Positions 16,752 to 26,671 of a DNA stretch of 64,000 bases are shown in pieces (the first letter of the stretch is position 1; each line of letters begins with the position of its first letter). The translations under genes and the position numbers were made by a program. Below the pieces are notes generated by a model. The model was not told the DNA's origin. It ran no database searches and was given only the letters and a program-made list of their open reading frames with translations. Origin of the DNA: Colwellia chukchiensis (GTDB lineage: Bacteria; Pseudomonadota; Gammaproteobacteria; Enterobacterales; Alteromonadaceae); contig NZ_NBOC01000006.1 of the NCBI RefSeq assembly GCF_002104455.1, positions 122,633 to 186,632 on the forward strand, given 5' to 3'.

Positions 16752-19175
16752 GTGGACTACTTAACTTGGCTACTCATTGCTATCGCATTATGCGGGTTTA
16801 TGGCGTACTCACGTGCTTCTCTCGGCACTTTTACTATCGCATTTACTTTATTGATGATCTTAGGAACATCTTTGCAAATCCTATCATTTTTCAGTTGGTT
16901 GCTGTTTGCCATAATTGCAATCCCATTAAATGTTGCGGACTTAAGAAAGAAATATATTTCCAGCCCGTTACTGGCGATGTTTCGTAATATCATGCCCGAA
17001 ATGTCGCGAACAGAAAAAGAAGCTATTGACGCAGGGACCACATGGTTTGAAGCAGAATTGTTTCGTGGCACGCCAGATTGGAAAAAATTGCATAATTATC
17101 CAAAGCCAACGCTTAGCAGCGAAGAACAAGCCTTTTTAGACGGCCCTGTTGAGGAAGTTTGTCGTATGACAGACGACTGGCAAACAACGCATGAACTGGC
17201 TGACTTGAGCCCTGAGGTTTGGCAGTTTCTTAAAGATAACAAGTTTTTTGCCATGATCATTAAAAAGCAATATGGTGGCTTAGAGTTTTCTGCCTATGCT
17301 CAATCTCGCGTGTTACAAAAACTGTCGAGTGTCAGTACGGTTTTATCATCAACCGTTGGTGTGCCTAACTCGCTAGGACCCGGCGAACTATTACAACATT
17401 ATGGAACCCAAGAGCAGCAAGACTATTATTTACCTCGCCTGGTAAAAGGTGAAGAAATCCCTTGTTTTGCTTTAACGAGCCCAGAAGCTGGCTCAGATGC
17501 CGGCGCTATACCGGATTATGGTATTGTCTGTCATGGTAAGTTTAATGGTGAAGAAGTACTGGGCATGCGTTTAACCTGGAATAAACGCTACATTACCTTA
17601 GCACCTATTGCGACTGTGTTAGGTTTAGCATTTAAACTACAAGATCCTGATCATTTATTAGGCGAAGAAGAAGACTTAGGTATTACTTGTGCGTTAATAC
17701 CAACCGACATCGATGGCGTGATCACTGGCCGCCGTCATTTTCCTTTGAATGTGCCTTTTCAAAATGGTCCAACACAAGGTGAAGATGTATTTGTGCCATT
17801 GAGCTTTATCATTGGCGGCCCAGAAATGGCTGGACAAGGTTGGCGTATGCTAGTTGAGTGCTTATCTGTAGGTCGCGCAATCACCTTACCTTCGAACAGT
17901 ACGGGCGGTATCAAGTCACTCGCATTAGCAACGGGCGCTTATAGTCGTATTCGTCGTCAATTTAAAATTGCTATCGGTAAAATGGAAGGCGTTGAAGAAG
18001 CACTTGCACGTATTGGTGGCAATGCCTATTTGATGGATGCCGTAACAACTATGTCAACTGGCGCGATTGATATGGGTGAAAAGCCCAGCGTTATTTCTGC
18101 AATTGCAAAATATCACTTAACCGAAAAAATGCGTAATTGCGTTGCTGATGCGATGGATATTCATGGTGGTAAAGGCATTTGTATGGGACCCAGCAATTAC
18201 CTCGCTCGTGGCTACCAAGGTGCCCCCGTCGCTATAACGGTAGAAGGGGCAAATATACTGACTCGCAGCATGATTATTTATGGCCAAGGGGCTATTCGAT
18301 GTCACCCCTACGTATTAGCGGAATTGTCCGCTGCCAACAATCAAGACCAGCGACAAGCGCTAAATGATTTTGACCATGCCCTCTTCGGCCATATTGGCTT
18401 TGCCATCAGTAATATTTGCCGCAGTGTATGGTTTTCATTTACCGGTAGCTACTTGTTAACTGCACCTTACCCTGATCAAACCCGTCGCTACTATCAATTG
18501 ATGACGCGCTTTAGCTCTAATTTAGCCATGCTCTCTGATATTGCTATGTTAACCTTAGGAGGTGATTTAAAGCGCAGAGAACGCATTTCAGCGCGCCTTG
18601 GCGATATTTTAAGCTACCTATACCTAGCCTCGGCAACCTTAAAGCGTTACAACGATGAAGGTCGACAAAGCGCTGATTTGCCGCTAGTTCAATGGGCTGT
18701 AGAAGATAGCCTCTATCAAGTGCAACAAGCCATTGATGAGTTAATCAATAACTTCCCTAACCGCATAGTTGCTAAAATGTTAAGGCTTATTATTTTACCG
18801 CTAGGCTGTTGGTTAGAAAAACCTTCTGATCGTACTGACCATAAAGTCGCAGCTTTATTACAATATCCGAACGATACACGCTCACGCATAGGCCAAGGCC
18901 AATACTTAACCCGCGAGCCTGAAAATGTCTTAGGCCAGCTTGAGCAAACATTAGAGGATATCATTGCCTGTGAGCCTATTTTTGAAAAGATTTGCCGTGA
19001 GCTAGGTCAGCGTTTGCCGTTTTATCAACTGGACTTAGTCGCGCAAAAAGGCTTAGAAGCGAAAATAATCAGTGCAGAAGAAGCTGAGTTACTGACCAAA
19101 ACAGAAAGTGCCCGAAAGGCCACCATCAATGTTGATGACTTTGACTCAAACTATTTAAAAGCCGGTCAGTGTTAA
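16752..19175 (+). CDS. fadE: FadE, long-chain acyl-CoA dehydrogenase
   Basis: 807 residues, the usual size of proteobacterial FadE (about 800). Two membrane helices occupy the first 60 residues, then the acyl-CoA dehydrogenase fold with [15 protein letters not shown] (FAD/substrate block), [36 protein letters not shown] (split across two helices) and [11 protein letters not shown], followed by the long FadE-specific C-terminal domain. It does the first oxidation of beta-oxidation (acyl-CoA to trans-2-enoyl-CoA, FAD-dependent) at the inner membrane. GTG start with AAGGAAAG just upstream. A FadR-like operator lies 36 bases upstream and a strong terminator follows. Confidence 0.96.
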   Translation: MDYLTWLLIAIALCGFMAYSRASLGTFTIAFTLLMILGTSLQILSFFSWLLFAIIAIPLNVADLRKKYISSPLLAMFRNIMPEMSRTEKEAIDAGTTWFEAELFRGTPDWKKLHNYPKPTLSSEEQAFLDGPVEEVCRMTDDWQTTHELADLSPEVWQFLKDNKFFAMIIKKQYGGLEFSAYAQSRVLQKLSSVSTVLSSTVGVPNSLGPGELLQHYGTQEQQDYYLPRLVKGEEIPCFALTSPEAGSDAGAIPDYGIVCHGKFNGEEVLGMRLTWNKRYITLAPIATVLGLAFKLQDPDHLLGEEEDLGITCALIPTDIDGVITGRRHFPLNVPFQNGPTQGEDVFVPLSFIIGGPEMAGQGWRMLVECLSVGRAITLPSNSTGGIKSLALATGAYSRIRRQFKIAIGKMEGVEEALARIGGNAYLMDAVTTMSTGAIDMGEKPSVISAIAKYHLTEKMRNCVADAMDIHGGKGICMGPSNYLARGYQGAPVAITVEGANILTRSMIIYGQGAIRCHPYVLAELSAANNQDQRQALNDFDHALFGHIGFAISNICRSVWFSFTGSYLLTAPYPDQTRRYYQLMTRFSSNLAMLSDIAMLTLGGDLKRRERISARLGDILSYLYLASATLKRYNDEGRQSADLPLVQWAVEDSLYQVQQAIDELINNFPNRIVAKMLRLIILPLGCWLEKPSDRTDHKVAALLQYPNDTRSRIGQGQYLTREPENVLGQLEQTLEDIIACEPIFEKICRELGQRLPFYQLDLVAQKGLEAKIISAEEAELLTKTESARKATINVDDFDSNYLKAGQC

Positions 19176-19211
19176 ACTGAAAAATTAAATTAATACCCTG
19201 TCACAACAAAC

Positions 19212-19246
19212 AAGCCCCCTGCTGAAAAACGGCAAGGGGCTTTTTT
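19212..19246 (+). terminator. Rho-independent terminator of fadE
   Basis: AAGCCCC (19213-19219) pairs with GGGGCTT (19236-19242), with partial pairing inside the loop, and TTTTTT follows. It lies 37 bases after the fadE stop. Confidence 0.85.
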
Positions 19247-19361
19247 CTGTACTCGTGAACTAAAATCTCATTCGCTTAATTTCAATTACAAGTAAAAATA
19301 CAACTAAGACTACACAACCAAGACACATTACGTTAACATAAAATTAACAATATTTTTCCTT

Positions 19362-19377
19362 TTTCAGCTGATTGAAA
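19362..19377 (+). promoter_or_regulatory. Possible TetR-type operator upstream of the regulator gene
   Basis: TTTCAGCTGATTGAAA is an inverted repeat (TTTCA / TGAAA, 6-base centre) ending 20 bases before the TetR start. TetR proteins commonly repress themselves from such dyads. No second copy was found before the aldehyde dehydrogenase gene, so this is weak. Confidence 0.3.
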
Positions 19378-19397
19378 GAAAATAAGTAATATAAAAA

Positions 19398-20075
19398 ATG
19401 TTAACAAACACGCCCTCTGTACCAGTCAAGCGCCGCCGTAAAGGTGAGCAAACAAAAAACCTGATTTTAGAATCAGCGATTATTGTGCTTGCCCAGCACG
19501 GGGTAAAAGGCACAACACACAGAGCCATTGCAGAACAAGCCAAGCTTCAGCTCTCATTAACCACTTATTACTTCAAGGATATCCAAGCGTTAATACAACA
19601 AGCTTTTTCCTCTAATTGCCAGTATTTACTCACTGCAAGAATCCAGCGCTGGCAAGCCATGTTAGCTGTAATAACAACGATACCTAAAGCAGCCTTGCGC
19701 ACCGTCAAACAGCGGCGAGCACTGCTTGAGCAATTAACCGATTTATTATTGGCAGCATTGGAAGACACGGCTCAAAATCATCGTCATCAGCAAGTCGTCG
19801 AGCAGCTACTATTAACCGAAGCACTAGTGTCGCCATCATTACAAGCATTGACACAACAGCATTATCAAGCTTGCCTTAAACCCTGCCTTGCTTTATGTCA
19901 GTATTTCAGTGCTGATTCAGCGCAAACTAGCACTAAGGCAGAAATATTAATGACACAAATTCAACACCTAGAATATCGACACTTGCTATTTTCGCCTGCG
20001 CAAGTCAATACAACGCAAGCTCGGGCATGGCTGCAAGTGCCCTTAGCCATGGCACTGTCTCTAAAGTCACCCTAA
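19398..20075 (+). CDS. TetR/AcrR family transcriptional regulator
   Basis: 225 residues. The basic start (VKRRRKGEQTKNLIL) leads into a TetR helix-turn-helix at about 20-65 with GVKGTTHRAIAEQAKL and LTTYYFKDIQALI, the standard recognition-helix block. The C-terminal ligand domain is not diagnostic. The gene sits between fadE and an aldehyde dehydrogenase on the same strand, 82 bases before the latter, so it probably controls that gene and itself. The inducer could be an aldehyde or fatty acid; this is a guess from context only. Confidence 0.9.
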   Translation: MLTNTPSVPVKRRRKGEQTKNLILESAIIVLAQHGVKGTTHRAIAEQAKLQLSLTTYYFKDIQALIQQAFSSNCQYLLTARIQRWQAMLAVITTIPKAALRTVKQRRALLEQLTDLLLAALEDTAQNHRHQQVVEQLLLTEALVSPSLQALTQQHYQACLKPCLALCQYFSADSAQTSTKAEILMTQIQHLEYRHLLFSPAQVNTTQARAWLQVPLAMALSLKSP

Positions 20076-20157
20076 TTGGCAACTTAAAGCTTTGTACTCC
20101 AATAACAAATCAGTTAGATTAAGTCATCGGACCAAAACAGTTATTTAAGGTATTTTA

Positions 20158-21525
20158 GTGGACTTTACTGCGAAATTTACCCAACTTCAGCAATACTTTT
20201 CTCATAATAAAACTCGCGATTTAGCATGGCGTAAGCAGCAACTACAGCAAATAAAACGTTTAGTTGTCGACAATGAAAGTGCATTTTTATCGGCACTGGC
20301 AACTGACTTAGGCAAGCCCGCACAAGAAGCATGGATGACAGAAACCTCATACGTCGCCAGCGATGTTGATCATACCTGTAAACGCCTTCATCGCTGGGCA
20401 AAAAAGCGTTCGGTGAGCACGCCGCTGGTGGCACAACCTGGCCGCTCCTATATTCAACCTGAGCCGCAAGGGACAGTGCTTATTATTGGTGCATGGAATT
20501 ACCCTTTACAACTGATATTAGCACCTTTAGTGGCAGTAATAGCTGCCGGCAACTGCGCTCTGGTTAAGCCTTCTGAACTTGCACCAACAACCTCTGCGCT
20601 GTTAGCTAAACTTATTCCACAATATTTAGACAAAAACGCGGTATCAGTTGTTGAGGGGGGCGCAGACGAAACAACCGCATTATTGGCACTGCCTTTTGAT
20701 CATATTATGTACACGGGCAATGGCCAGGTTGCACGCATCGTGATGGCAGCAGCAGCCAAGCACTTAACACCCGTCACTTTAGAACTCGGCGGCAAAAGCC
20801 CTGTTTATGTTGATGACAGTGCCGATCTGAACATTACCGCGCAAAGAATCGCCTGGGGCAAGTGGATGAATGCCGGCCAAACCTGTATAGCCCCCGATTA
20901 TATACTGTGTTCAAAACGCCTAGTTACGCCATTAACCACAGCATTAAAAGCACAAATTATTAACATGTTTGGTCAAGAGCCAAAGCAAAGCAAAAGTTAC
21001 GGGCGCATTGTTAATCAACGCCATACCAAACGCATTAGCGATTATTTAGCTGATCAAGACATTGCCGTCGGCGGCGAGTTTGATCTAGAAAACCGTTATA
21101 TCGCGCCCACCATTGTCATTAATCCCGCACGAGATAGTAGCCTAATGAGCGAAGAGATTTTTGGCCCAATACTACCCATTATCGCCATTGAAGATTTTGC
21201 ACAGGCGAAAGCCTTTGTCACCATGCGTGATAAACCGCTTGCCGCGTATATTTTTTCAAAAAACAAACACCAATGCCAAGCTTGGGTGCATGACGTAAGG
21301 GCCGGTAATCAAGGCATTAATGATGTTATCATGTTTAATGCCGTACCTGAGCTTCCTTTTGGTGGCGTAGGGCCAAGCGGTATTGGTCAGTATAGTGGCC
21401 AAGCAGGATTTGATAACTTTAGCCATTTAAAGTCTGTGCTAGCAAGGCCGTTTATCAAAGACTTACCAATTCGGTTTGCTCCCTATGGTAAAATAAAATT
21501 TAAAATCCTGCGCTGGCTACGTTAA
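20158..21525 (+). CDS. Aldehyde dehydrogenase, ALDH3/coniferyl-aldehyde dehydrogenase type
   Basis: 455 residues, the shorter ALDH3-type length. IGAWNYPLQL is the coenzyme-binding loop; Glu209 in TLELGGKSP and Cys243 in NAGQTCIAPDY are the general base and nucleophile; PFGGVGPSGIG and FSHLKSV follow. The tail FAPYGKIKFKILRWLR is hydrophobic and basic, as in membrane-associated class 3 enzymes. It oxidises aldehydes (likely fatty or aromatic) to acids with NAD(P)+. GTG start at 20158. Preceded by a TetR regulator and followed 45 bases later by an aldo/keto reductase, which suggests an aldehyde-handling unit. Confidence 0.93.
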   Translation: MDFTAKFTQLQQYFSHNKTRDLAWRKQQLQQIKRLVVDNESAFLSALATDLGKPAQEAWMTETSYVASDVDHTCKRLHRWAKKRSVSTPLVAQPGRSYIQPEPQGTVLIIGAWNYPLQLILAPLVAVIAAGNCALVKPSELAPTTSALLAKLIPQYLDKNAVSVVEGGADETTALLALPFDHIMYTGNGQVARIVMAAAAKHLTPVTLELGGKSPVYVDDSADLNITAQRIAWGKWMNAGQTCIAPDYILCSKRLVTPLTTALKAQIINMFGQEPKQSKSYGRIVNQRHTKRISDYLADQDIAVGGEFDLENRYIAPTIVINPARDSSLMSEEIFGPILPIIAIEDFAQAKAFVTMRDKPLAAYIFSKNKHQCQAWVHDVRAGNQGINDVIMFNAVPELPFGGVGPSGIGQYSGQAGFDNFSHLKSVLARPFIKDLPIRFAPYGKIKFKILRWLR

Positions 21526-21570
21526 ATAGAAAGCCCGTCCATTAAATACTTTTAAAGAGATAAAAATAAC

Positions 21571-22626
21571 ATGATGAAGTATGTAAAATTAGGCAGTAGT
21601 AATTTAACCGTGTCTCAAGTTTGCTTAGGCAGCATGACGTGGGGCGTGCAAAATAACCAAAACGATGCCGATGCCCAGCTTGATTACGCCCTTGCACAAG
21701 GTATTAACTTTATCGATACTGCCGAAATGTACGCCATACCTCCAACGGCTGAAAGCTATGGTAAAACAGAATCCATTATAGGCAACTGGCTTAGTCGCAA
21801 CGCTGCGCGCCGCAAAGACATTGTTTTAGCTACAAAAATAGCTGGTCCGGGGTTTTCCTATATTCGTGATGGTAGCAACATAACGGGCGCAAACGTTATT
21901 GCCGCTGTCGACAGCTCTTTAAAACGTTTGCAAACTGATCATATCGATTTATATCAATTACACTGGCCAAATCGGCAATCTGTACATTTTGGTCAACATT
22001 GGCCAAATGACATACAGCACAGCCAACTTGAGTGCGAGCAAGAAAAAGCCGCAATGCTAGATATTTTGCAAGGGCTAGCCAGTTGTGTTCAAGCCGGAAA
22101 AATCCGTTATTGTGGGCTCTCTGATGATAGCCCTTGGGGAATTAGCCAATACTTACGCTTAAGTGCAGAGCATAATCTGCCGCGCATGGTATCGATACAA
22201 AACGAGTTTAGCTTACTACATACCAAAGATTGGCCCTATTTAATCGAACAGTGTGTACATGAAAATATGGCGTACTTACCTTGGTCGCCGCTTGCCACAG
22301 GTTTGCTTACCGGTAAATACCTTAATGGCCAGCGCCCACAAGGCAGTCGATTAACTTTGGCGCAGCGTCACGGCCTGTTTAGAGATACCAAGTCATCAAA
22401 TGCAGCAGTGCACGCCTATGTAAATCTTGCCAAACGCCATAATATTTCACCAGCGCAAATGGCACTAGCATGGTGTGCACAGGTTGACGGCGTCACATCC
22501 ACTATTATAGGTGCAACTAGCATGGCACAATTAACAGAAAATATTGCTGCATTTCAACAACCCCTAACTGCAGAGCTAAAACAAGAAATTAATCAAACTC
22601 TGCGTCAATATCCGTCACCTTTTTAA
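21571..22626 (+). CDS. Aldo/keto reductase, Tas-like
   Basis: 351 residues, TIM-barrel NADPH-dependent reductase. GSMTWGVQNN at the start and NFIDTAEMYAIPP (catalytic Asp and Tyr) with ESYGKTESIIG match E. coli Tas; LATKIAGPG holds the Lys and YQLHWPNR the His of the tetrad. The end has the cofactor block TSTIIGATSMAQLTENI. It likely reduces aldehydes or ketones; the specific substrate is unknown. Two tandem ATG codons open the gene. Same strand as the aldehyde dehydrogenase, 45 bases behind it. Confidence 0.92.
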   Translation: MMKYVKLGSSNLTVSQVCLGSMTWGVQNNQNDADAQLDYALAQGINFIDTAEMYAIPPTAESYGKTESIIGNWLSRNAARRKDIVLATKIAGPGFSYIRDGSNITGANVIAAVDSSLKRLQTDHIDLYQLHWPNRQSVHFGQHWPNDIQHSQLECEQEKAAMLDILQGLASCVQAGKIRYCGLSDDSPWGISQYLRLSAEHNLPRMVSIQNEFSLLHTKDWPYLIEQCVHENMAYLPWSPLATGLLTGKYLNGQRPQGSRLTLAQRHGLFRDTKSSNAAVHAYVNLAKRHNISPAQMALAWCAQVDGVTSTIIGATSMAQLTENIAAFQQPLTAELKQEINQTLRQYPSPF

Positions 22627-22691
22627 TATAAGCCTTACCGCGCCAACTTGGTAACATGCCACTTAAGCAAAATTGGTAGTACCTGTTGGCG

Positions 22692-23090
22692 CTAGGACGC
22701 GCTACAGCGATATTTATTTTGCATTTCTTTAACCGATAAGGCGGCAATGTCTGCTAACACCGCTAGGTCAACATCCGCTAACTTATTAATATACAAACAC
22801 GACTTACCCAGTTTATATTTACCCAAGCGCGATAACTGCGACTGATATTGGCTAAAACCTGGCATAATATAAATGGCGATATTTTGCTTGCGCGGTGAAA
22901 AAGCGATCACTGAAGCTTGTCCTGAGCGGCCACTCGCATATTGATAATGATAACGACCAAAACCTATTATACTGCCATCTAAATAAGGCTTATAGCCCGA
23001 CGCTTGTGTTAATAGTTTTACCAGTGCTTGACTATCGCTTTGTTTAACTTTGTGCTCAATGGCATTAATAAACCTTGTTAAATTATCCAT
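22692..23090 (-). CDS. DUF1801 family protein
   Basis: 132 residues. It has the YdhG/DUF1801 layout: PYLDGSIIGFGRYHYQYASGRSG (shared over a strand pair), FSPRKQNIAIYIMPGF, LGKYKLGKSCLYINKLADVD and a C-terminal helix. The fold is alpha/beta and the function unknown. It stands alone on the minus strand. The C-terminus ends NKYRCSAS and seems complete. Confidence 0.85.
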   Translation of the reverse strand: MDNLTRFINAIEHKVKQSDSQALVKLLTQASGYKPYLDGSIIGFGRYHYQYASGRSGQASVIAFSPRKQNIAIYIMPGFSQYQSQLSRLGKYKLGKSCLYINKLADVDLAVLADIAALSVKEMQNKYRCSAS

Positions 23091-23448
23091 TCAATCCCGC
23101 CTCTTTTGCGCGACACTTACGCTTAGTAGTGACTATTGATGATCACAGCTGAAATTGCAAAATAAATGCTATCGCCGTGGCTGTATTCTGTTGATCTTTC
23201 GCGATGACTTTTACCGCGACTTATTTGCTATTTAGGCAAGGCAGAGTCTATAACGTCTAGCTCGCGACACAAACAGGCGATAACGCCGTATAAATTTCAC
23301 ACATGTGCGACCTTTAGCTTCATTTAAAACGCATGGTGGCTTTGTTGCTCGCTTATTAAATAAGGTAATTATTATTCAATGCTCGCGCCGCGATTAAACC
23401 CGCTTGACATTGAAAATGTGTTAACCCTGAAAGATCATCAGACCCTAA
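23091..23448. other. Intergenic region with no recognised feature
   Basis: I see no gene, RNA or convincing regulatory site between the DUF1801 start and the terminator at 23449. It would hold the DUF1801 promoter. Confidence 0.5.
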
Positions 23449-23484
23449 TAAAAAAGGCCATACTTGCAGTGCAGTATGGCCTTT
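23449..23484 (-). terminator. Rho-independent terminator of the acyl-CoA dehydrogenase
   Basis: AAAGGCCATAC (23453-23463) pairs perfectly with GTATGGCCTTT (23474-23484) around a 10-base loop. On the minus strand T-rich sequence follows. It lies 42 bases after the stop of the 23527-25347 gene. Confidence 0.85.
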
Positions 23485-23526
23485 AAACGAGTTTTTAAGC
23501 GACAATAAAAACGCTAGACTAAACGC

Positions 23527-25347
23527 TTACAAAAATGACAGTAAGTCTTCATCCAATTGCATAAGGGTTTTTGGATCCGCCATCATGGTAACGGCTAATG
23601 ACTTGGTTCGTGGTAATAAGCGCTCAAAGTAGAACTCTGCGGTTTTAATTTTTGCGCGGTAAAAGTCTCTATTTTCAACATCAGTTGCTAATTTTTCATA
23701 GGCGGCTTGTGCCATTTGTGCCCAGAAATACGCCATCACCACATAACCAGAGTACATTAAAAAGTCGACTGACGCCGAGCCAATTACATCGCGATCTTTT
23801 TTCGCTTTCAGTCCTAAACGAATAGTGTATTGTTGCCATTTCGCTACGGTAGTACTTAATGGCCAAATAAATTTGTTCATTTGACGTTTATGTGGGCTAC
23901 TCGATAACATACTTTTGTCTTTACAGAAAATCAGCACTTCTTTGGCAAAATCATTTAAAGATTTACCACGAGTCATTAAAATTTTGCGCCCTAATAAGTC
24001 AAGTGCCTGAATGCCTGTTGTACCTTCATACAAGGTAGATATCCGAGTATCACGCACAATTTGCTCCATGCCCCACTCTTTTATAAAGCCGTGTCCACCA
24101 AAAATTTGCAAACCATGGTTCGCACTTTCTTGACCTAATTCAGTTAAAAAAGCTTTTAAAATTGGAGTGATAAAACCTAAACGGTTATCTGCTTTTTTAC
24201 GCGCTTCTTCAGTTTTAGCATTTTCTACTTGATCAACTAATTTAGCGGTATAGTAAATCATGGCACGACCACCTTCACTAATGGCTTTTTGTGTCATCAA
24301 CATTTTACGCACATCAGGGTGGCAAATAATTGGATCCGCCACTTTATCCGGGTGCTTAGTGCCAGAGAGTGAGCGCATCGACAAACGCTCTTTGGCATAG
24401 TTTAATGAGTTTTGATAAGCAAGTTCAGCAGCGCAAACGCCCTGTAGTGCGGTACCAACACGTGCCGTATTCATAAAGGTGAACATACACTCTAGCCCTT
24501 TATTTTCAGGACCGATCAGCACACCTTTAGCATTATCGAAGTTTAATACCGCAGTTGCTGAGCCTTTAATACCCATTTTATGTTCAATTGAGCCACAAGA
24601 AACGTTATTGAATTCGCCAATATTCCCCTGCTCATCGGTTTGCATTTTAGGCACGATAAACAAAGAAATGCCTTTTGTTCCCTCTGGGGCACCAGGCAAT
24701 CTTGCTAATACGATATGGATAATATTTTCGGTTAAGTCATGTTCACCAGCAGAGATAAAAATTTTCGTACCTGAGATATTATAAGTACCATCACCGTTAG
24801 GCTCTGCCTTGGTTTTAACTTGCCCTAAATCGGTACCACATTGTGGCTCAGTTAGACACATGGTGCCTGTCCACGACCCTTCTATCAGCCGCGTTAAATA
24901 CAAAGATTTTTGTTGCTCCGTGCCATGGGTATCTATGGTATTCATAGCACCATGACTTAAGCCTGGGTACATAGCCCAAGACCAGTTTGCTGTGCCGATC
25001 ATTTCTGACACTACCATGCCTAGCGATGATGGTAAGCCTTGTCCACCATGGTCAACATGGTGAGATAGGCTAGGCCAGCCCCCTTCAACATACTTTTGAT
25101 ATGCTTCTTTAAAGCCTTTAGGGGTCGTTACTTGGCCATTATCAAAGCCACAGCCTTCTTGGTCACCGCTTTGATTAAGTGGTAGTAATTCATTTTCACT
25201 AAATTTTGCACACTCTTCAAAAATAGCTTCCACTAAATCGGGTGTCGCTTCTGCAAACTCAGGATGTTTTTGATAGTGACCGTAATAATTAAATACATCT
25301 TCAAACAAAAATTTGATGTCTGCTATCGGCGCTTTATAACTTAGCAT
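23527..25347 (-). CDS. Acyl-CoA dehydrogenase, long form with C-terminal domain (DmdC-like)
   Basis: 606 residues, about 200 longer than short-chain acyl-CoA dehydrogenases, with the extra C-terminal domain of the AcdB/DmdC/FadE5-like group. Blocks: YKAPIADIKFLFEDV at the start, MCLTEPQCGTDLG (FAD binding), HGLQIFGGHGFIKEWGMEQ and TLYEGTTGIQALDLLGRK with the probable catalytic Glu. Substrate could be a medium or long acyl-CoA, or 3-methylmercaptopropionyl-CoA as in DmdC; the sequence alone does not decide. It has its own FadR-like operator 76 bases upstream and its own terminator, so it is likely a single-gene fatty-acid regulon member. Confidence 0.92.
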   Translation of the reverse strand: MLSYKAPIADIKFLFEDVFNYYGHYQKHPEFAEATPDLVEAIFEECAKFSENELLPLNQSGDQEGCGFDNGQVTTPKGFKEAYQKYVEGGWPSLSHHVDHGGQGLPSSLGMVVSEMIGTANWSWAMYPGLSHGAMNTIDTHGTEQQKSLYLTRLIEGSWTGTMCLTEPQCGTDLGQVKTKAEPNGDGTYNISGTKIFISAGEHDLTENIIHIVLARLPGAPEGTKGISLFIVPKMQTDEQGNIGEFNNVSCGSIEHKMGIKGSATAVLNFDNAKGVLIGPENKGLECMFTFMNTARVGTALQGVCAAELAYQNSLNYAKERLSMRSLSGTKHPDKVADPIICHPDVRKMLMTQKAISEGGRAMIYYTAKLVDQVENAKTEEARKKADNRLGFITPILKAFLTELGQESANHGLQIFGGHGFIKEWGMEQIVRDTRISTLYEGTTGIQALDLLGRKILMTRGKSLNDFAKEVLIFCKDKSMLSSSPHKRQMNKFIWPLSTTVAKWQQYTIRLGLKAKKDRDVIGSASVDFLMYSGYVVMAYFWAQMAQAAYEKLATDVENRDFYRAKIKTAEFYFERLLPRTKSLAVTMMADPKTLMQLDEDLLSFL

Positions 25348-25423
25348 GATTAACTCCTAACACTTTTAATAATAATTTTTTGCATTACTGCTTAAGTGCT
25401 ATCGAGTATACACAGATTTACCC

Positions 25424-25438
25424 ACTGGTCCAACCACT
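25424..25438 (-). promoter_or_regulatory. FadR-like operator upstream of the DmdC-like acyl-CoA dehydrogenase
   Basis: ACTGGTCCAACCACT matches the FadR consensus ACTGGTCCGACCAGT at 13 of 15 bases. It lies 76 bases upstream of the start codon at 25347, and independently resembles the site before fadE at 16699. Confidence 0.6.
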
Positions 25439-25893
25439 AATTTCAACTAGCGATTAAACTTATCAGCATTTAATATTTATTTGATATAAAACAATAAGAT
25501 AATCAACAATAACAACGAGAATTCACAGTAACACTCGATAATTTGATCAGTTTTTATGTGCTAATTTAACGATATCATCGGAGTTTATCGTTAGTGGAAG
25601 CATGATGAAGTGGTATAAGTGAGCTTGCCAGAATGGCTATTAGGCGCTGTGTATTGGTTGCCCTAGCATCAAACTTAAGTTTTAAATTTTAGGTTAGAAG
25701 TGACATGCACCTTAATAGTGTTAATGCTTTGCTGCCGTTATAAGCTAGCCAAACCTATAACTAGAATGGCTGTTAAATTTGTTATTTAACCTGCCGGCTG
25801 TTGTGAACTAGCCTATGCCATATAAGCTAAGCGCATTGAAACTTAGCAGCAAGACTTACCGCTAATAACTGCGAAACTAAGGCTTAACCTACT
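25439..25893. other. Intergenic region with no recognised feature
   Basis: A 455-base AT-rich stretch between the FadR-like box and the end of the small secreted protein gene. I see no open frame with coding character, tRNA or strong hairpin. Confidence 0.5.
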
Positions 25894-26247
25894 TTATTTA
25901 TGCAAGCGATATTGCAGCCAAAGCTTATAAAAAATAGCGTTACAGCTTTGATTATCGTCCATTTTCCCGTCTCGATCGCAGTCTGAGCCGGTGAGTGTTT
26001 TAACCACACCAGGGCCATACTCTTTAACATCACTCGGCTGTGCTGGCACCACTATGGTCACTTTGGGCGCAGCATCAATAAACTCGCCAACATCCTTATA
26101 TTGTAAAAACTCAGCTTTGGAAATAAACGCGCTGCGCTCTGCTTGTGCATGATGACTATTGAGTAATAGCACCAGCAATATCATCGGGTTGCCAAGCTGC
26201 TTTTTATTACGGGAAGTGTTCAGTAAGCAAAACCTGAAAAAGTTCAT
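25894..26247 (-). CDS. Small secreted hypothetical protein with Asp-rich loop
   Basis: 117 residues that I do not recognise. A hydrophobic signal (MILLVLLLNSHHAQA, residues 22-36) lies behind a 21-residue basic lead; ATG at 26184 could be the true start. Near the end, GSDCDRDGKMDDNQSC has the DxDxD spacing of calcium loops in EF-hand or thrombospondin type 3 repeats, flanked by two Cys that could form a disulfide. It follows the RcsF-like gene by 21 bases and is the last gene of the barrel/RcsF-like cassette. Periplasmic location is inferred from the signal. Confidence 0.68.
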   Translation of the reverse strand: MNFFRFCLLNTSRNKKQLGNPMILLVLLLNSHHAQAERSAFISKAEFLQYKDVGEFIDAAPKVTIVVPAQPSDVKEYGPGVVKTLTGSDCDRDGKMDDNQSCNAIFYKLWLQYRLHK

Positions 26248-26268
26248 ATGAAATAATTCGAGCTAAAG

Positions 26269-26643
26269 TTAGTAAGCAATATTATAGCCATGCCCTTGGC
26301 ATTGCGTATAGCGATGGCAATTCGTCATGGTACTGCTTAGCGAACACGAATCAAGCACTAACGCATTACCGCCAAGCTTTTGAGTTTTAACTTTAAGCAA
26401 AGACACTAAGCTAGCTTTACTTATACTATGATCACGCGCTTTTTGTTGGCAATATCCAGCCTCAACGAAACCAAGTCGCACCCCGCCCATTTTCCAAACT
26501 TTATACGGTGTATAAGTTTTCACTGCATTTTTTCGCAGATTGTTTTCAATGTTATTGCTTAGATAACTACCGGCGTTAGAGTTTAGGTTTAGCGACGAGC
26601 AGCCAACTAGGCTAAATGCAAACAAAATAGTTATTAACTTCAT
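26269..26643 (-). CDS. RcsF-like outer-membrane lipoprotein
   Basis: 124 residues. The signal ends FSLVGCSS, with Cys15 lipidated. A spacer of about 45 residues leads to a globular end with Cys65, Cys100, Cys109 and Cys115. E. coli RcsF has Cys74, Cys109, Cys118 and Cys124: the spacing (35, 9, 6) is identical, and NALVLDSCSLSS resembles NAVLLHSCEVTS. RcsF senses envelope damage and is displayed through outer-membrane barrels. The overall identity to RcsF is low, so I leave the symbol blank. ATG at 26643 has GGAG 6 bases upstream; upstream in-frame Met codons read into the preceding gene. It lies 28 bases behind a small barrel gene. Confidence 0.8.
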   Translation of the reverse strand: MKLITILFAFSLVGCSSLNLNSNAGSYLSNNIENNLRKNAVKTYTPYKVWKMGGVRLGFVEAGYCQQKARDHSISKASLVSLLKVKTQKLGGNALVLDSCSLSSTMTNCHRYTQCQGHGYNIAY

Positions 26644-26671
26644 GTCATCTCCATATAACAAGCACCTGAGA

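Noticed and set aside
20115..20145. TCGGACCAAAACAG before the aldehyde dehydrogenase as a third FadR site
   Set aside because: Only one half (GGACC) matches; the other arm is missing, unlike the sites at 16699 and 25424.
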